Assembly (NCBI RefSeq): GCF_003050835.1
Contig: NZ_QAOJ01000003.1
Coordinates: 398,081 to 462,080 of the forward strand
DNA length: 64,000 nucleotides
Source: Pseudomonas sp. GV071
GTDB taxonomy: Bacteria > Pseudomonadota > Gammaproteobacteria > Pseudomonadales > Pseudomonadaceae
Direction of reading: 5' to 3'
Part shown: positions 8,476 to 17,032 of the stretch, piece by piece
Layout: each line of letters begins with the position of its first letter
Position numbering within the stretch: the first letter of the stretch is position 1
Notes under the pieces: generated by a model
What the model was told of the DNA's origin: nothing
What the model saw: only the letters and a program-made list of their open reading frames with translations
The model's database searches: none
Made by a program: the position numbers and the translations under genes

Positions 8476-9276
8476 ATGCACCCTCTGCTGCCAAGCCTCG
8501 CCGCTGCCTTCCTCTATATGGGCGCCACTGTTTACCAAGGTCTGCGCCTTTCCCAGCGTCAGTTGCCGTCCAAACGCGTGCTCGCCCCCCTGGTGTTGCT
8601 GGCGTTGCTCTTCCACGGCGCCACCCTGTTCAGCCAACTGCATGCCGAAGCCGGCGTGGCATTGGACTTCTTCAACGCCGCCAGCCTGATCGCCTATGCC
8701 GCCATTTTGCTGACCATCGTCGCCAGCGTGCGCATTCCGGTGCTCAACCTGTTGCTGTTGTTTCTGCCGCTGGGCTGCCTGACGGTGCTGCTCGCGCAGT
8801 TCGTGCCGGCCGGCACGGTGCCGGTGATCAACGAGAAACCGGGGATCATCGCCCATATCCTGCTGTCGATCCTGGCCTACGGCATGCTCACCATCGCCGC
8901 CTTCCAGGCGCTGCTGTTGCTGCTGCAAGACCACCAACTCAAGCACAAGCACCCCTCCGGCCTGATCAAGAACTTCCCGCCACTGCAAACCATGGAAAGC
9001 CTGCTGTTCGGTTTCCTCTGGGCCGGCTGGGCACTATTGAGTCTGTCGCTGATTTCCGGCTGGCTGTTTCTCGACAACCTGTTCGCTCAGCACCTGGTGC
9101 ACAAAACCTTCCTCGCCTGTGTGGCCTGGCTGATTTTTGCCGTGCTGCTGTGGGGCCGTCACCAACGCGGCTGGCGCGGGCACAAGGCGATTCGCTGGAC
9201 CCTGGCGGGCTTCTGCCTGCTGATGCTGGCGTACTTCGGCAGCAAGCTGGTACGTGAATTCATCCTGCATATCTAG
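8476..9276 (+). CDS. YpjD/CcsA-like cytochrome c assembly family membrane protein
   Basis: Inner-membrane protein of 266 residues with about eight hydrophobic segments, matching the CcsA/ResC superfamily member YpjD that neighbours ffh in many gammaproteobacteria. Typical stretches are IIAHILLSILAYGMLTIA and FLWAGWALLSLSLISGW. True CcsA proteins handle haem; whether this one does is not known. The ATG at 8476 is preferred to one at 8434, which adds a hydrophilic leader. It is divergent from ffh and followed after 8 bases by the CNNM gene, so the two probably form an operon. Confidence 0.85.
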   Translation: MHPLLPSLAAAFLYMGATVYQGLRLSQRQLPSKRVLAPLVLLALLFHGATLFSQLHAEAGVALDFFNAASLIAYAAILLTIVASVRIPVLNLLLLFLPLGCLTVLLAQFVPAGTVPVINEKPGIIAHILLSILAYGMLTIAAFQALLLLLQDHQLKHKHPSGLIKNFPPLQTMESLLFGFLWAGWALLSLSLISGWLFLDNLFAQHLVHKTFLACVAWLIFAVLLWGRHQRGWRGHKAIRWTLAGFCLLMLAYFGSKLVREFILHI

Positions 9277-9284
9277 GTCGCCCC

Positions 9285-10580
9285 GTGTCTGAGCTGAATC
9301 CGCAGTACCTGTTTGGCCTGCTGGTTTTTCTGGTCCTCTGCTCAGCGTTTTTCGCCAGCGCAGAAACCAGCCTGCTCAGCCTGAACCGCTACCGCCTGCG
9401 CTACCTGGCCAAACAAGGCCGGCGCGGTGCCAAGCGCGCCAGCACCCTGCTCAATCGCCCACAGCTGCTGCTCGGCGTGCTGCATTTCTGCAACACCCTG
9501 GTCATCGTGCTGGCCGCCACTGTTGCTGCCGTATTGGCCAGCACCTTGTGGGGCGACCTGGGCCTGATCCTCTCTACGCTTGGCCTGACCCTGGCCCTGC
9601 TGCTGTTCGCCGATATCACCCCACGCACCCTCGCCGTGCTGCGTCCGGAAGCCTTTGCTTTCCCGTTCAGTGCGCCAGTGCGCTTGCTGGTCGAACTGCT
9701 CGCGCCGCTGGTGTGGCTGCTCAATGCCATCAGCAACGGCCTGCTGCGCCTGTGCCGCATCGACCCAACGCGCAAGCGCCAGGATGGCCTCAGTGCAGAG
9801 GAACTGCGCAGCGTAGTGCGCGAGGCCACCCACGAGCTGCCGCAGAACCGCCAGAGCATGCTGCTGAGCATTCTTGACCTGGAAACGGTGACGGTTAACG
9901 ACATCATGATTCCGCGCAACGAGGTCACCGGGATCAACCTCGACGACCCGCTGGACGACATCATCACCCAGCTGCGCACCACCTCGCACACGCGCCTGCC
10001 GGTGTTTCGCAACGACCTCAACCAGGTCGAGGGCGTGGTGCACATGCGCCAGATCGCTCGCCTACTGACCCACGATCAACTGACCATCGACGCTCTCAGC
10101 GCCGCCGCTCACGAGCCGTACTTCGTCCCGGAAAGCACGCCGCTGTCGACCCAGTTGCTGAACTTCCAGAAGCACAAGCGCCGCATCGGCATCGTCGTCG
10201 ACGAATACGGCGACGTGCAGGGCATTGTCACTCTGGAAGACATCCTCGAAGAGATCGTCGGCGACTTCAGTAACCAGGACGCCCTGCGCAGCCCCGACAT
10301 CCACCCGCAGGAAGACGGCACCCAGGTGATCGATGGCGCCGCCTATATCCGCGAAGTGAACAAGGCCCTGGGCTGGAGCCTGCCGTGCGATGGGCCGAAA
10401 ACCCTCAACGGGCTGATCACCGAAGCACTGGAAAACATCCCCGACAGTGCGGTGTGCCTGAAGATCGGCCCGTACCGTTTGGAAATCCTGCAGTCCACCG
10501 ACAACCGGGTGAAAAGCGTGCGCGTCTGGCGCCCTGCCCCGCGGGCAAATACCGAGACGCCGGCGGAAAACGCCGATTAG
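9285..10580 (+). CDS. CNNM/CorB-type transporter with CBS pair and CorC_HlyC domain
   Basis: Predicted 431-residue membrane protein of the YfjD/UPF0053 group, proposed to act in Mg2+ or Co2+ export. The DUF21 domain (about residues 1-190) has several membrane helices and starts with SAFFASAETSLLSLNRYRLR. Two CBS repeats follow (DIMIPRNEVTG ... RLPVFRNDLNQVEGVVHM; RIGIVVDEYGDVQGIVTLED). The C-terminal CorC_HlyC domain ends the protein. Translation starts at GTG 9285. It lies 8 bases after the YpjD-like gene, an arrangement conserved beside ffh. Confidence 0.88.
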   Translation: MSELNPQYLFGLLVFLVLCSAFFASAETSLLSLNRYRLRYLAKQGRRGAKRASTLLNRPQLLLGVLHFCNTLVIVLAATVAAVLASTLWGDLGLILSTLGLTLALLLFADITPRTLAVLRPEAFAFPFSAPVRLLVELLAPLVWLLNAISNGLLRLCRIDPTRKRQDGLSAEELRSVVREATHELPQNRQSMLLSILDLETVTVNDIMIPRNEVTGINLDDPLDDIITQLRTTSHTRLPVFRNDLNQVEGVVHMRQIARLLTHDQLTIDALSAAAHEPYFVPESTPLSTQLLNFQKHKRRIGIVVDEYGDVQGIVTLEDILEEIVGDFSNQDALRSPDIHPQEDGTQVIDGAAYIREVNKALGWSLPCDGPKTLNGLITEALENIPDSAVCLKIGPYRLEILQSTDNRVKSVRVWRPAPRANTETPAENAD

Positions 10581-10801
10581 CTGAAGGTGTAATTGTCAGC
10601 AGCGCCGCCGCGCTTTTATAGTCGCCCCCTCACTCGCCTCGCCTGCCATCCGCAGGCTAGCCGGTGCCGTACGCAAGGCCTCACAAAGCCCCTTGCAGCT
10701 ACGGCACACCGTCAGCGTTTTTACCCCTGCGCGCTCCCACAATAATCTGCTGCGGCCGTGGCTTTGCCCATGGACCCGGCCCTGCCCATCGAAGGCGAAC
10801 C

Positions 10802-12118
10802 ATGACCAGCGCTACTGCAACTTCAGCCCGCGACGAAGCCAAGCCGGTGAACTCCACCGCCCGCGTCGCCACCGCCAGTTTTATTGGCACCGCCATCGAG
10901 TTTTACGATTTCTACGTGTACGCCACCGCAGCGGCACTGGTGATCGGCCCGGTGTTTTTCCCCGCCACCTCCACCACCGCGCAAACCCTGGCGGCATTCC
11001 TCAGTTTTGGTATCGCCTTTCTCGCCCGCCCGCTGGGTTCGGCGCTGTTCGGCCACTTTGGTGACCGCGTCGGGCGCAAGTCGACCCTGGTCGCATCCCT
11101 GCTGCTGATGGGCGTGTGCACCACGCTGATCGGCGTGCTGCCGGGTTACAGCAGCATTGGCGCCTGGGCACCGATTCTGTTGTGCCTGCTGCGCTTCGGT
11201 CAGGGCCTGGGGTTGGGCGGCGAATGGGGTGGCGCCGCATTGCTGGCCACCGAAAATGCGCCGCCAGGCAAACGCGGCTGGTTCGGCATGTTCCCGCAGC
11301 TTGGCCCGTCCATTGGCTTCCTCGCCGCCAACGGTTTGTTCCTGACCCTGGCCATGACCCTCAGCGATGAGCAGTTCAAGGACTGGGGCTGGCGCATTCC
11401 GTTCCTGCTCAGCGCCGTATTGGTGATGGTGGGCCTGTACGTGCGCTTGAAGCTGGAAGAGACGCCGGTATTTGCCAACGCCGTGGCCCGTCACGAACGG
11501 GTGAAAGTGCCGCTGTTCGAACTGTTCGGCCAGTACTGGGCACCGATGCTGCTGGGCGCCGGCGCCATGGTGGTGTGCTACGCGCTGTTTTATATCTCCA
11601 CGGTGTTTTCCCTGAGCTATGGCATTTCCAGCCTGGGTTACACACGGGAAACCTTCCTCGGCCTGCTGTGCTTTGCCGTGGTGTTCATGGCCTTGGCCAC
11701 GCCGCTGTCGGCCTGGGCCAGTGACCGTTACGGGCGCAAGCCGGTGCTGATCGTCGGCGGCGTGCTGGCGATTCTCTCGGGCTTTCTGATGGAACCGCTT
11801 CTGACCCATGGCTCGACCTGGGCGGTCGCGCTGTTCTTGAGCATTGAGTTGTTTCTGATGGGTGTGACCTTCGCACCCATGGGCGCTCTGCTGCCCGAGC
11901 TGTTCCCGACGCGCGTGCGCTATACCGGCGCGTCTGCGGCGTACAACCTGGGCGGCATTGTTGGCGCCTCGGCAGCACCGTTCTTCGCCCAGCAGTTGGT
12001 GGCGATGGGTGGGTTGAGTTGGGTGGGCGGGTATGTGTCGGCGGCAGCGTTGCTCAGCGTGATTGCTGTGCTGTGCCTAAAAGAGACCAGTAAGACGGAT
12101 CTGCAGCAGATCGCGTAG
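10802..12118 (+). CDS. MFS transporter, metabolite:H+ symporter (MHS) family
   Basis: Inner-membrane symporter of 438 residues with 12 predicted helices. The features of the MHS (ProP/shikimate-type) family are clear: FIGTAIEFYDFYVYATAAAL in helix 1, FGDRVGRKSTL in the loop after helix 2, and LCLLRFGQGLGLGGEWGGAA. SDRYGRKPVL forms the matching loop in the second half. The substrate is probably an organic acid, betaine or similar, but cannot be read. The ATG at 10802 is chosen because an upstream extension is not protein-like and GGCGAACC precedes it. The TAG stop is the left end of the repeat at 12115. Confidence 0.88.
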   Translation: MTSATATSARDEAKPVNSTARVATASFIGTAIEFYDFYVYATAAALVIGPVFFPATSTTAQTLAAFLSFGIAFLARPLGSALFGHFGDRVGRKSTLVASLLLMGVCTTLIGVLPGYSSIGAWAPILLCLLRFGQGLGLGGEWGGAALLATENAPPGKRGWFGMFPQLGPSIGFLAANGLFLTLAMTLSDEQFKDWGWRIPFLLSAVLVMVGLYVRLKLEETPVFANAVARHERVKVPLFELFGQYWAPMLLGAGAMVVCYALFYISTVFSLSYGISSLGYTRETFLGLLCFAVVFMALATPLSAWASDRYGRKPVLIVGGVLAILSGFLMEPLLTHGSTWAVALFLSIELFLMGVTFAPMGALLPELFPTRVRYTGASAAYNLGGIVGASAAPFFAQQLVAMGGLSWVGGYVSAAALLSVIAVLCLKETSKTDLQQIA

Positions 12119-12277
12119 GTTGGGTTGAGCCAACGGCGAAGCCCAACGATATGCACAACCCAGCCCCAACCTCGTTATCAAACAGGACGTGCGAGTACTT
12201 ATAGGGTCCTGTTTGATAGCGGAGTGGAGGCTGAATACGGCGTATCGTTGGGCTTCGCTGCGCTCAACCCAACCTAC
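12115..12277. repeat. MITE-like inverted-repeat element, site 2
   Basis: Arms at 12115-12151 and 12243-12277 match those of site 1, and the total size (163 bases) is almost the same as site 1 (161). The interior holds a second inverted repeat, TATCAAACAGGAC with its perfect complement, 13 bases. The outer TAG on the left is the stop codon of the MFS gene and that on the right is the stop codon of purT. Confidence 0.87.
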
Positions 12278-13455
12278 AGCTCTACGACAACGGCCTGGGC
12301 GGCGCGGGTCGCTTTGGCGCGCGCAGCATCGGTCGATTCATCACGCGCCAGGGCAACGCCCATGCGGCGCTGACCATTCACTTCCGGCTTGCCGAACAGA
12401 CGCAACGCGGTGTCCGGCTCGCTCAGGGCAGCGCCCAGGTTGCTGAATGCGGTCTGGGGCGACTTGCCTTCCACCAACACCACGGCCGAGGCCGATGGGC
12501 CGAGTTGGCGAATCGCTGGAATCGGCAAGCCAAGAATCGCGCGGGCGTGCAGGGCGAATTCCGACAGATCCTGAGAAATCAGGGTAACCAGGCCGGTGTC
12601 GTGCGGACGCGGGGAGATTTCGCAGAACCACACCTGGTCGCCTTTGACGAACAGCTCGACGCCAAACAGACCACGACCACCCAGCGAACCGGTCACGGCC
12701 AGGGCAATACGCTCAGCTTCGGCGCGGGCCTTGTCGCTCATCACCTGCGGCTGCCAGGACTCTTGATAGTCGCCTTTGACCTGACGGTGACCGACCGGCT
12801 GGCAGAAGGTGGTGCCGCCGACGTGGCGGACGGTGAGCAGGGCGATCTCGTAGTCGAAGTCGATAAAGCCTTCCACGATCACCCGGCCCTTACCGGCACG
12901 GCCACCAGCCTGGGCGTAGTCCCAAGCGGCTTGCAGATCAGCGGCGCTTTTCAGTACCGACTGACCTTTACCCGAGGAGCTCATGATCGGCTTGATCAGG
13001 CACGGGAAACCCAGCGCTTCGGTAGCGGCTTTGGCCTCTTCGAAGCTGTCAGCAAAACGGTACGGCGAGGTCGGCAGGCCCAGCTCTTCAGCGGCCAGGC
13101 GACGAATGCCTTCACGGTTCATGGTCAGCTGCGCGGCGCGGGCTGTAGGGATCACGGTGTAGCCTTCGGTTTCCAACTCGGCCAGGGTGGCGGTGGCGAT
13201 GGCTTCGATCTCTGGCACGATGTAGTGCGGCTTTTCCAGCTCGATCACCGCACGCAGGGCGGCGCCGTCGAGCATATCGACCACGTGGCTGCGGTGGGCC
13301 ACCTGCATGGCCGGTGCGTTCGGGTAACGGTCCACGGCGATCACTTCAACGCCCAGGCGCTGCAGCTCGATCACCACTTCCTTGCCCAGCTCACCCGAGC
13401 CACACAGCAAGACGCGCGTCGCGCTGGGCGACAAGGGGGTTCCGATACGAGGCAT
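12274..13455 (-). CDS. purT: Formate-dependent phosphoribosylglycinamide formyltransferase
   Basis: Makes formyl-GAR from GAR, formate and ATP in purine synthesis, an alternative to PurN. The 393 residues are the normal length. The N-terminal [21 protein letters not shown] and the ATP-grasp blocks [17 protein letters not shown] and [15 protein letters not shown] are diagnostic. The ATG at 13455 (MPRIGTPLS) has GGAAAG upstream; the further in-frame extension is not used in the family. The gene is convergent with the MFS transporter and its stop codon lies in the repeat at 12115-12277. Confidence 0.97.
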   Translation of the reverse strand: MPRIGTPLSPSATRVLLCGSGELGKEVVIELQRLGVEVIAVDRYPNAPAMQVAHRSHVVDMLDGAALRAVIELEKPHYIVPEIEAIATATLAELETEGYTVIPTARAAQLTMNREGIRRLAAEELGLPTSPYRFADSFEEAKAATEALGFPCLIKPIMSSSGKGQSVLKSAADLQAAWDYAQAGGRAGKGRVIVEGFIDFDYEIALLTVRHVGGTTFCQPVGHRQVKGDYQESWQPQVMSDKARAEAERIALAVTGSLGGRGLFGVELFVKGDQVWFCEISPRPHDTGLVTLISQDLSEFALHARAILGLPIPAIRQLGPSASAVVLVEGKSPQTAFSNLGAALSEPDTALRLFGKPEVNGQRRMGVALARDESTDAARAKATRAAQAVVVEL

Positions 13456-13492
13456 GAGGCTTTCCTTCACGTGCAGTTTAAAAGTTAGGTAT

Positions 13493-13698
13493 TCAAACGG
13501 GTTTGCTGGGTTCAATCAGCAGCCCGCTGGCGCGCGCGCGTTGCAGGCAGTAGCCGAGCACCAGGCGGCGCTCGGCGTTGTCCATGCGGCCCCAGCGGAT
13601 GATTTCATCGGCGGTGCGTTGGCAGCCGGTGCACACGTCGTCGTCATCCAGCGCGCAGACGCTGACGCAGGGCGAGCGCACCGGGCGTTCGGCTTCCA

Positions 13699-13699
<1 letters not shown>
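13493..13699 (-). CDS. DUF1289 domain-containing small protein
   Basis: A 68-residue protein with the DUF1289 pattern: [18 protein letters not shown] gives four cysteines in a compact N-terminal half, followed by [12 protein letters not shown]. The cysteines suggest a small zinc or iron-sulfur site, but no function is established. Its ATG overlaps the TGA of the gamma-carbonic anhydrase gene (ATGA at 13697-13701 on the minus strand), which implies coupled translation. Confidence 0.87.
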
Positions 13700-14223
<524 letters not shown>

Positions 14224-14258
14224 CGGCGGTTCCTCACGGCGTTTGGCTTTCTGTTCAC

Positions 14259-14861
14259 TCAGCTCAGGCTGATGTAATGGTCCGGCGGCTGATGCAGGCT
14301 GATGCCGGCGTCGTAGAGCAGGTTGACCAGTTCGACCACCATGATCGCTGTCAGCCCCCAGATTTTGTATTCGCCGTAACGGTAGCTGGGCACGTACCAG
14401 TCGCGCCCGCGGTAGTCGATACGGTGGGTGACCTCGCGCGGGTCATTGCGAAAGAACTCCAGCGGCACGCTGAACACCGAGGCGATTTCACCATCGTTGG
14501 CCTGGTACTCGACGAAGTCCGGCACCACGCCAACGAAAGGCGTGACTTGAATGCCGTGGCGCGACACCAGGCTACTCAGCGGCCCGATCACTTCCACCAG
14601 GCCAGGCGGCAGGCCGATCTCTTCGTGCGCTTCACGCAGGGCGGTGGCGACCAGGTCCTGGTCTTCCGGATCGCGGCGGCCACCGGGGAAGGCCACTTCG
14701 CCGCCATGGGTCGAGAGCCCACTGGCACGCAGGGTGAGCACCAGTTCAGGGGTGTCACTGCGGGTTATCGGCACCAAAACGGCGGCTTCTGGAAAGCTCC
14801 GGTCGGTGCCCAGAACGACTGGCTGGTAGTCGCGCACGCGCTGGAGCATCTCATCGAGCAT
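14259..14861 (-). CDS. CoA pyrophosphatase, Nudix hydrolase
   Basis: Predicted to hydrolyse CoA and its derivatives to 4'-phosphopantetheine and 3',5'-ADP. The 200-residue protein has the NuBA/UPF0035 signature [18 protein letters not shown] directly joined to a Nudix box that starts [10 protein letters not shown] and ends REAHEEIGL. The ATG at 14861 (MLDEML) is the start that fits family length; a much longer in-frame extension has no family features. It is divergent from the second Nudix gene and heads the run to the gamma-carbonic anhydrase and DUF1289 genes. Confidence 0.9.
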   Translation of the reverse strand: MLDEMLQRVRDYQPVVLGTDRSFPEAAVLVPITRSDTPELVLTLRASGLSTHGGEVAFPGGRRDPEDQDLVATALREAHEEIGLPPGLVEVIGPLSSLVSRHGIQVTPFVGVVPDFVEYQANDGEIASVFSVPLEFFRNDPREVTHRIDYRGRDWYVPSYRYGEYKIWGLTAIMVVELVNLLYDAGISLHQPPDHYISLS

Positions 14862-15035
14862 GGGGCATTCTCGGTCTTTTGTTCTGCCCGGCATGATGGC
14901 ATGAAAGGGCAAAGCTGCCCAAGTCCTGCGCCCCATTGCTCGACAGGCGCTCGGCAGTTGCCGGCACGCCTTGCTCATGAACGCCGGGCACGCGAAGATG
15001 CGCGACACAGCCGCAACCATGCCCCAGGAGACGGG

Positions 15036-15608
15036 ATGAACTACTGCAGCCAGTGCGGCCACAGCGTGTCGCAGCGAGTGCCGGACGGCGACAGCCGCCT
15101 GCGTTATGTGTGCGATGAATGCCAGACCATCCATTACCAGAACCCGCGCATTGTCGCCGGCTGCCTGCCGGTGTGGGGCCAGCAGGTATTGCTCTGCCGC
15201 CGCGCCATCGAGCCGCGCCGGGGTTTCTGGACGCTGCCCGCCGGGTTTATGGAGAACGGCGAAACCATGGCCGAAGCAGCCATGCGCGAAACCGAGGAAG
15301 AAGCCTGTGCGCGGGTGCGCAATCTGCAGTTGTATGGCCTGTATGACCTGCCGCATATCAGCCAGGTGTATGTGTTTTTCCGCGCCGAACTGGTCGACCT
15401 GGATTTTGCCGTGGGCGAGGAAAGCCTGGAGGTGAAGCTGTTCGATGAAGCCGACATCCCTTGGTCCGAGCTGGCTTTCCCGACCGTAGGCCGTACCTTA
15501 GAATGCTTCTTCGCCGACCGGGTCGCCCAACACTTCCCGGTGCGCAACGAGCCACTAGAAGCTCTGCGCCCACACTTCCCGGCTGCTTATAAACAGAGCA
15601 GCGAGTAA
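15036..15608 (+). CDS. Nudix hydrolase with N-terminal zinc ribbon
   Basis: A 190-residue protein. An N-terminal zinc ribbon (YCSQCGHS and VCDECQTI) precedes the Nudix fold, whose box runs from [13 protein letters not shown] to RETEEEA. This layout resembles NudC-like NADH pyrophosphatases, but the protein is shorter and lacks the NudC N-terminal domain, so the substrate is open. The ATG at 15036 follows GGAGACGG. It is divergent from the CoA pyrophosphatase across a 174-base gap and precedes the L,D-transpeptidase. Confidence 0.88.
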   Translation: MNYCSQCGHSVSQRVPDGDSRLRYVCDECQTIHYQNPRIVAGCLPVWGQQVLLCRRAIEPRRGFWTLPAGFMENGETMAEAAMRETEEEACARVRNLQLYGLYDLPHISQVYVFFRAELVDLDFAVGEESLEVKLFDEADIPWSELAFPTVGRTLECFFADRVAQHFPVRNEPLEALRPHFPAAYKQSSE

Positions 15609-15659
15609 ACACACAACATTCCGGGCTGCCGCACGCGGCCTGACACTGGAACTGCATCG

Positions 15660-16163
15660 ATGCGTTGGTTGTTAGCTGTTGTCTGCCTGTCGTTTGCGAT
15701 GCTCTCGCACGCCACCACCACCGTCACCCTGGACGGCAAGACCGTGGACAAAGTCTTGGTGATGAAAGCCGAGCACAAGCTGCTGCTGCAAAACAAAGGT
15801 GAAACGCTGAAAAGTTACCGCATCTCGCTGGGCAAAAAACCCAAAGGGCCGAAACAGCGCGAAGGCGACAGCCGCACCCCCGAAGGCTACTACTGGATCG
15901 ACTGGCGCAAGACCAGCGACAAGTACAACCTGGCCATGCACATCTCCTACCCCAACATCAAAGACCAGGCCAACGCGCGCAAAGAAGGCGTACCGCCGGG
16001 CGGCATGATCATGATCCACGGCACGCCAATCGATGACGAATACCCGGAGTGGTATTTCCATACCCTGGATTGGACCGAGGGCTGTATCGCGATGAAGAAC
16101 GACGATATGCGCGAGGTGTGGAGCTTGGTTAAAGACGGCACGTTGATAGAGATTCGCCCTTAA
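15660..16163 (+). CDS. L,D-transpeptidase family protein (YkuD domain)
   Basis: A 167-residue exported protein with a signal peptide (about residues 1-19, MRWLLAVVCLSFAMLSHA). The YkuD catalytic motif is present as MIHGTP and TEGCIAM, which give the conserved His and the nucleophile Cys. Family members form 3-3 peptidoglycan cross-links or attach lipoproteins. The domain is compact, close to the ErfK/YafK-like single-domain type, with no peptidoglycan-binding module. A terminator follows at 16194. Confidence 0.9.
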   Translation: MRWLLAVVCLSFAMLSHATTTVTLDGKTVDKVLVMKAEHKLLLQNKGETLKSYRISLGKKPKGPKQREGDSRTPEGYYWIDWRKTSDKYNLAMHISYPNIKDQANARKEGVPPGGMIMIHGTPIDDEYPEWYFHTLDWTEGCIAMKNDDMREVWSLVKDGTLIEIRP

Positions 16164-16193
16164 CGCCGAGTGCTTGTAGAGATTTTTGAGCAT

Positions 16194-16224
16194 AAAAAAA
16201 GGCGCCGATTTCGGCGCCTTTTTT
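16194..16224. terminator. Bidirectional rho-independent terminator
   Basis: Perfect stem GGCGCCGA / TCGGCGCC with A-run on one side and T-run on the other. It lies between the convergent L,D-transpeptidase gene and the NIF3-like gene and can serve both. Confidence 0.92.
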
Positions 16225-16226
16225 GT

Positions 16227-16544
16227 TCAGAAAACCAGATCCGACAAACGCCAGACTTCAAACGCCGGCGTCTCATACGGGTGCGCCTTACGTAGTGCCT
16301 TCACCGCGTCGTGAATCAGCTCATCGGCCACCACCAGCTCCACCTTCCACTCCGCCACCTGCTCAAGCACGCCGGCCTGACCAATGAAGGCGTTGCTGCC
16401 CGCCAGCGGGCGAAACTGCCCTTGTCCCAGGCTCTGCCAGCAACAACTGTCGTAATTCCCTATGCGTCCCGCACCCGCTCCAAAAACAGCATTCTTAACC
16501 ACGTCCAGATGGCTTTCCGGAACATAAAAACACAGCTTGTACAT
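16227..16544 (-). CDS. YqfO/NIF3-like small protein
   Basis: A 105-residue protein matching the short stand-alone version of the domain inserted in NIF3/YqfO proteins. Signatures are KLCFYVPESHLDVVKNAVF at the start, GAGRIGNYDSCCW and AHPYETPAFEVW near the end. The fold is PII-like; function is not established. The ATG at 16544 follows a GGAG ribosome site; the longer in-frame start at 16598 is less likely. It is convergent with the L,D-transpeptidase gene. Confidence 0.85.
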   Translation of the reverse strand: MYKLCFYVPESHLDVVKNAVFGAGAGRIGNYDSCCWQSLGQGQFRPLAGSNAFIGQAGVLEQVAEWKVELVVADELIHDAVKALRKAHPYETPAFEVWRLSDLVF

Positions 16545-16713
16545 CGCGGTCTCCACGGAGCATTTGCCAGGCCTGCCTACACAAGATCCTGACGCCAATT
16601 AATCATCGCGCAGTGATGGCATATTGCCTCAATCGAACCTAAGCGCGCAATTTCACAGTGCTTGTTGGAGTGCGATGCAGCGCCAAGTGTTCAGCGGGGG
16701 TTAGAGAAGTGGC

Positions 16714-17019
16714 TCATAAATCCGACCAGAAGCGCCGCCACTTGGCCCTCCACGACGGTGCCGGAGGGGTATGACTGCCATCGCAGAACGGCAGTTTTTT
16801 CGACTGCCCACAGCGGCACAGCAACAGGCGTTGCTCGCGCTTGGCGGTGAAGATCAGGGCGTTTTCACAGGAAGACAGGCAGTCCGGCAATTGCGCCGAC
16901 TGACCGCAGGTGCACAACCGCAAGGTGGCACCTGCTGCAAGCAGGCGCACCTCGGGAAGTACAGGGGAATTGCGGGTCGTGCCGGAAGCAGGCTTGCCCT
17001 GCTCCCGTTGATCGCTCAC
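16714..17019 (-). CDS. CDGSH iron-sulfur domain protein with two motifs
   Basis: A 101-residue protein with two aligned 16-residue iron-sulfur motifs. The second (residues 68-83, CRCGQSKKLPFCDGSH) is a canonical CDGSH motif with three Cys and one His as [2Fe-2S] ligands. The first (residues 36-51, CTCGQSAQLPDCLSSC) keeps the three cysteines and spacing but has Cys in place of His. The C-terminus is basic and Trp-rich. It lies 13 bases upstream of the purL stop on the same strand, so it may be transcribed with purL. Role unknown; the family is linked to iron-sulfur transfer and redox sensing. Confidence 0.9.
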   Translation of the reverse strand: MSDQREQGKPASGTTRNSPVLPEVRLLAAGATLRLCTCGQSAQLPDCLSSCENALIFTAKREQRLLLCRCGQSKKLPFCDGSHTPPAPSWRAKWRRFWSDL

Positions 17020-17032
17020 TACGGTGAGACCG

